Below, one piece after another: positions 7,245 to 7,436 of a stretch of 7,436 bases of DNA (position 1 is the stretch's first letter; the number at the start of each line of letters is the position of its first letter). The notes below the pieces were generated by a model. That model had not been told where the DNA came from and made no database searches. It saw nothing but the letters and a program-made list of their open reading frames with translations. The translations under genes were made by a program, and so were the position numbers. This DNA is from Candidatus Faecivivens stercorigallinarum. Lineage in GTDB: Bacteria; Bacillota; Clostridia; Oscillospirales; Ruminococcaceae. The DNA lies in assembly GCA_018715465.1 (NCBI GenBank), contig DVLN01000167.1:1-7436 (forward strand). Direction: 5' to 3'.

Positions 7245-7259
7245 GTTATTTTTAATAAC
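7245..7259. repeat. 15-base palindrome, candidate operator or small hairpin
   Basis: GTTATT (7245-7250) and AATAAC (7254-7259) are perfect inverted halves around TTT. The site is 8 bases upstream of the dehydrogenase ribosome binding site. Its size suits an XRE-type dimer. It shares the outer GTTA and TAAC with the second inverted repeat at 7289-7304. In RNA it could instead form a weak AT-rich hairpin. Confidence 0.4.
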
Positions 7260-7288
7260 AAATTATTTTCTGATTCTCAGAATATTAC

Positions 7289-7304
7289 TGTTACTATCAT
7301 AACA
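7289..7304. repeat. Inverted repeat TGTTA-N6-TAACA, candidate operator over the -10
   Basis: TGTTA (7289-7293) and TAACA (7300-7304) are perfect inverted halves with 6 bases between. The element contains the candidate leftward -10 hexamer (7296-7301), the classic position for a repressor site. The centre is about 44 bases from that of the palindrome at 7245-7259, near four helical turns. Confidence 0.4.
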
Positions 7305-7323
7305 TATTTTGAAGAAAATGCAA
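7296..7323 (-). promoter_or_regulatory. Candidate promoter of the dehydrogenase-epimerase operon
   Basis: On the minus strand a -10-like TATGAT (7296-7301) lies 16 bases downstream of a weak -35-like TTGCAT (7318-7323). Transcription would begin near 7289, giving a leader of about 65-70 bases. The -10 is reasonable and the -35 poor, which would fit a regulated promoter, but in such AT-rich DNA other -10 matches are easy to find. Confidence 0.35.
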
Positions 7324-7408
7324 TACATTTGCAAAGATATTATTATAAATAACAAAAATGCGAACAGTAATCTTTGAAATAAATGTTTGAATAAATTAAA
7401 AACAAATC

Positions 7409-7436
7409 TTGACAGATTGGCAAATATACAGTATAA
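7409..7436 (+). promoter_or_regulatory. Strong sigma-A-type rightward promoter, cut by window edge
   Basis: A perfect -35 TTGACA (7409-7414), a 17-base spacer, and TATAA (7432-7436) as the first five bases of a -10 whose sixth base lies outside the window. An A/T-rich stretch (about 7377-7407) precedes the -35 and resembles an UP element. It points away from the dehydrogenase gene, so a gene transcribed to the right should begin just beyond the window and the intergenic region would be divergent. Confidence 0.65.

Noticed and set aside
7328..7335. Palindrome TTTGCAAA in the intergenic region
   Set aside because: Eight-base AT-rich palindromes are expected by chance here, and no second copy was seen.
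7254..7356. Direct repeat AATAACAAA at 7254-7262 and 7348-7356
   Set aside because: Low-complexity A-rich sequence; the match does not extend and its spacing suggests no clear function.

Overview
The window looks like chromosomal DNA of a Gram-positive Bacillota bacterium, most likely a Clostridia/Oscillospirales-type organism. The evidence is the gene style (a VanZ-family membrane protein, a HasB-like short UDP-glucose dehydrogenase, strong AGGAG-type ribosome binding sites), coding DNA of moderate GC, and an AT-rich intergenic region (about 22% GC over the last 176 bases). This placement is inferred from family resemblance, not from a marker gene. I see no mobile element, CRISPR array, tRNA or rRNA.

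Layout. A rightward block fills the first 4.6 kb: the 3' part of a sugar-phosphate nucleotidyltransferase (start lies outside the window), a small VanZ-family membrane protein, glmM (phosphoglucosamine mutase) and glmS (glucosamine-6-phosphate synthase). Gaps are a 1-base overlap, 20 bases and 19 bases, so this reads as one operon. It closes with a strong hairpin terminator at 4592-4628. A leftward block then converges on it from the right: a two-gene unit made of a UDP-glucose 6-dehydrogenase (5743-7221) followed by a UDP-glucuronate 4-epimerase (4662-5729), separated by 13 bases. The last 215 bases are an AT-rich intergenic region with a candidate leftward promoter, two GTTA-N6/7-TAAC inverted repeats, and at the very edge a consensus-like rightward promoter pointing at a gene outside the window.

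How the genes work together. GlmS turns fructose-6-phosphate and glutamine into glucosamine-6-phosphate, and GlmM turns that into glucosamine-1-phosphate, the precursor of UDP-GlcNAc for peptidoglycan and other envelope polymers. The leftward pair should convert UDP-glucose to UDP-glucuronate and then to UDP-galacturonate, donors for capsule or exopolysaccharide. The whole window is therefore about making activated sugars for the cell surface.

The most unusual item is the dehydrogenase. It carries a well-formed XRE/Cro-type helix-turn-helix domain of about 70 residues in the same reading frame before its NAD-binding domain, with no start codon that would release the enzyme alone. Together with the inverted repeats in front of the gene, this suggests a self-regulating enzyme that may sense UDP-sugar or NAD state. 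That is a hypothesis from the sequence, not a demonstrated system.
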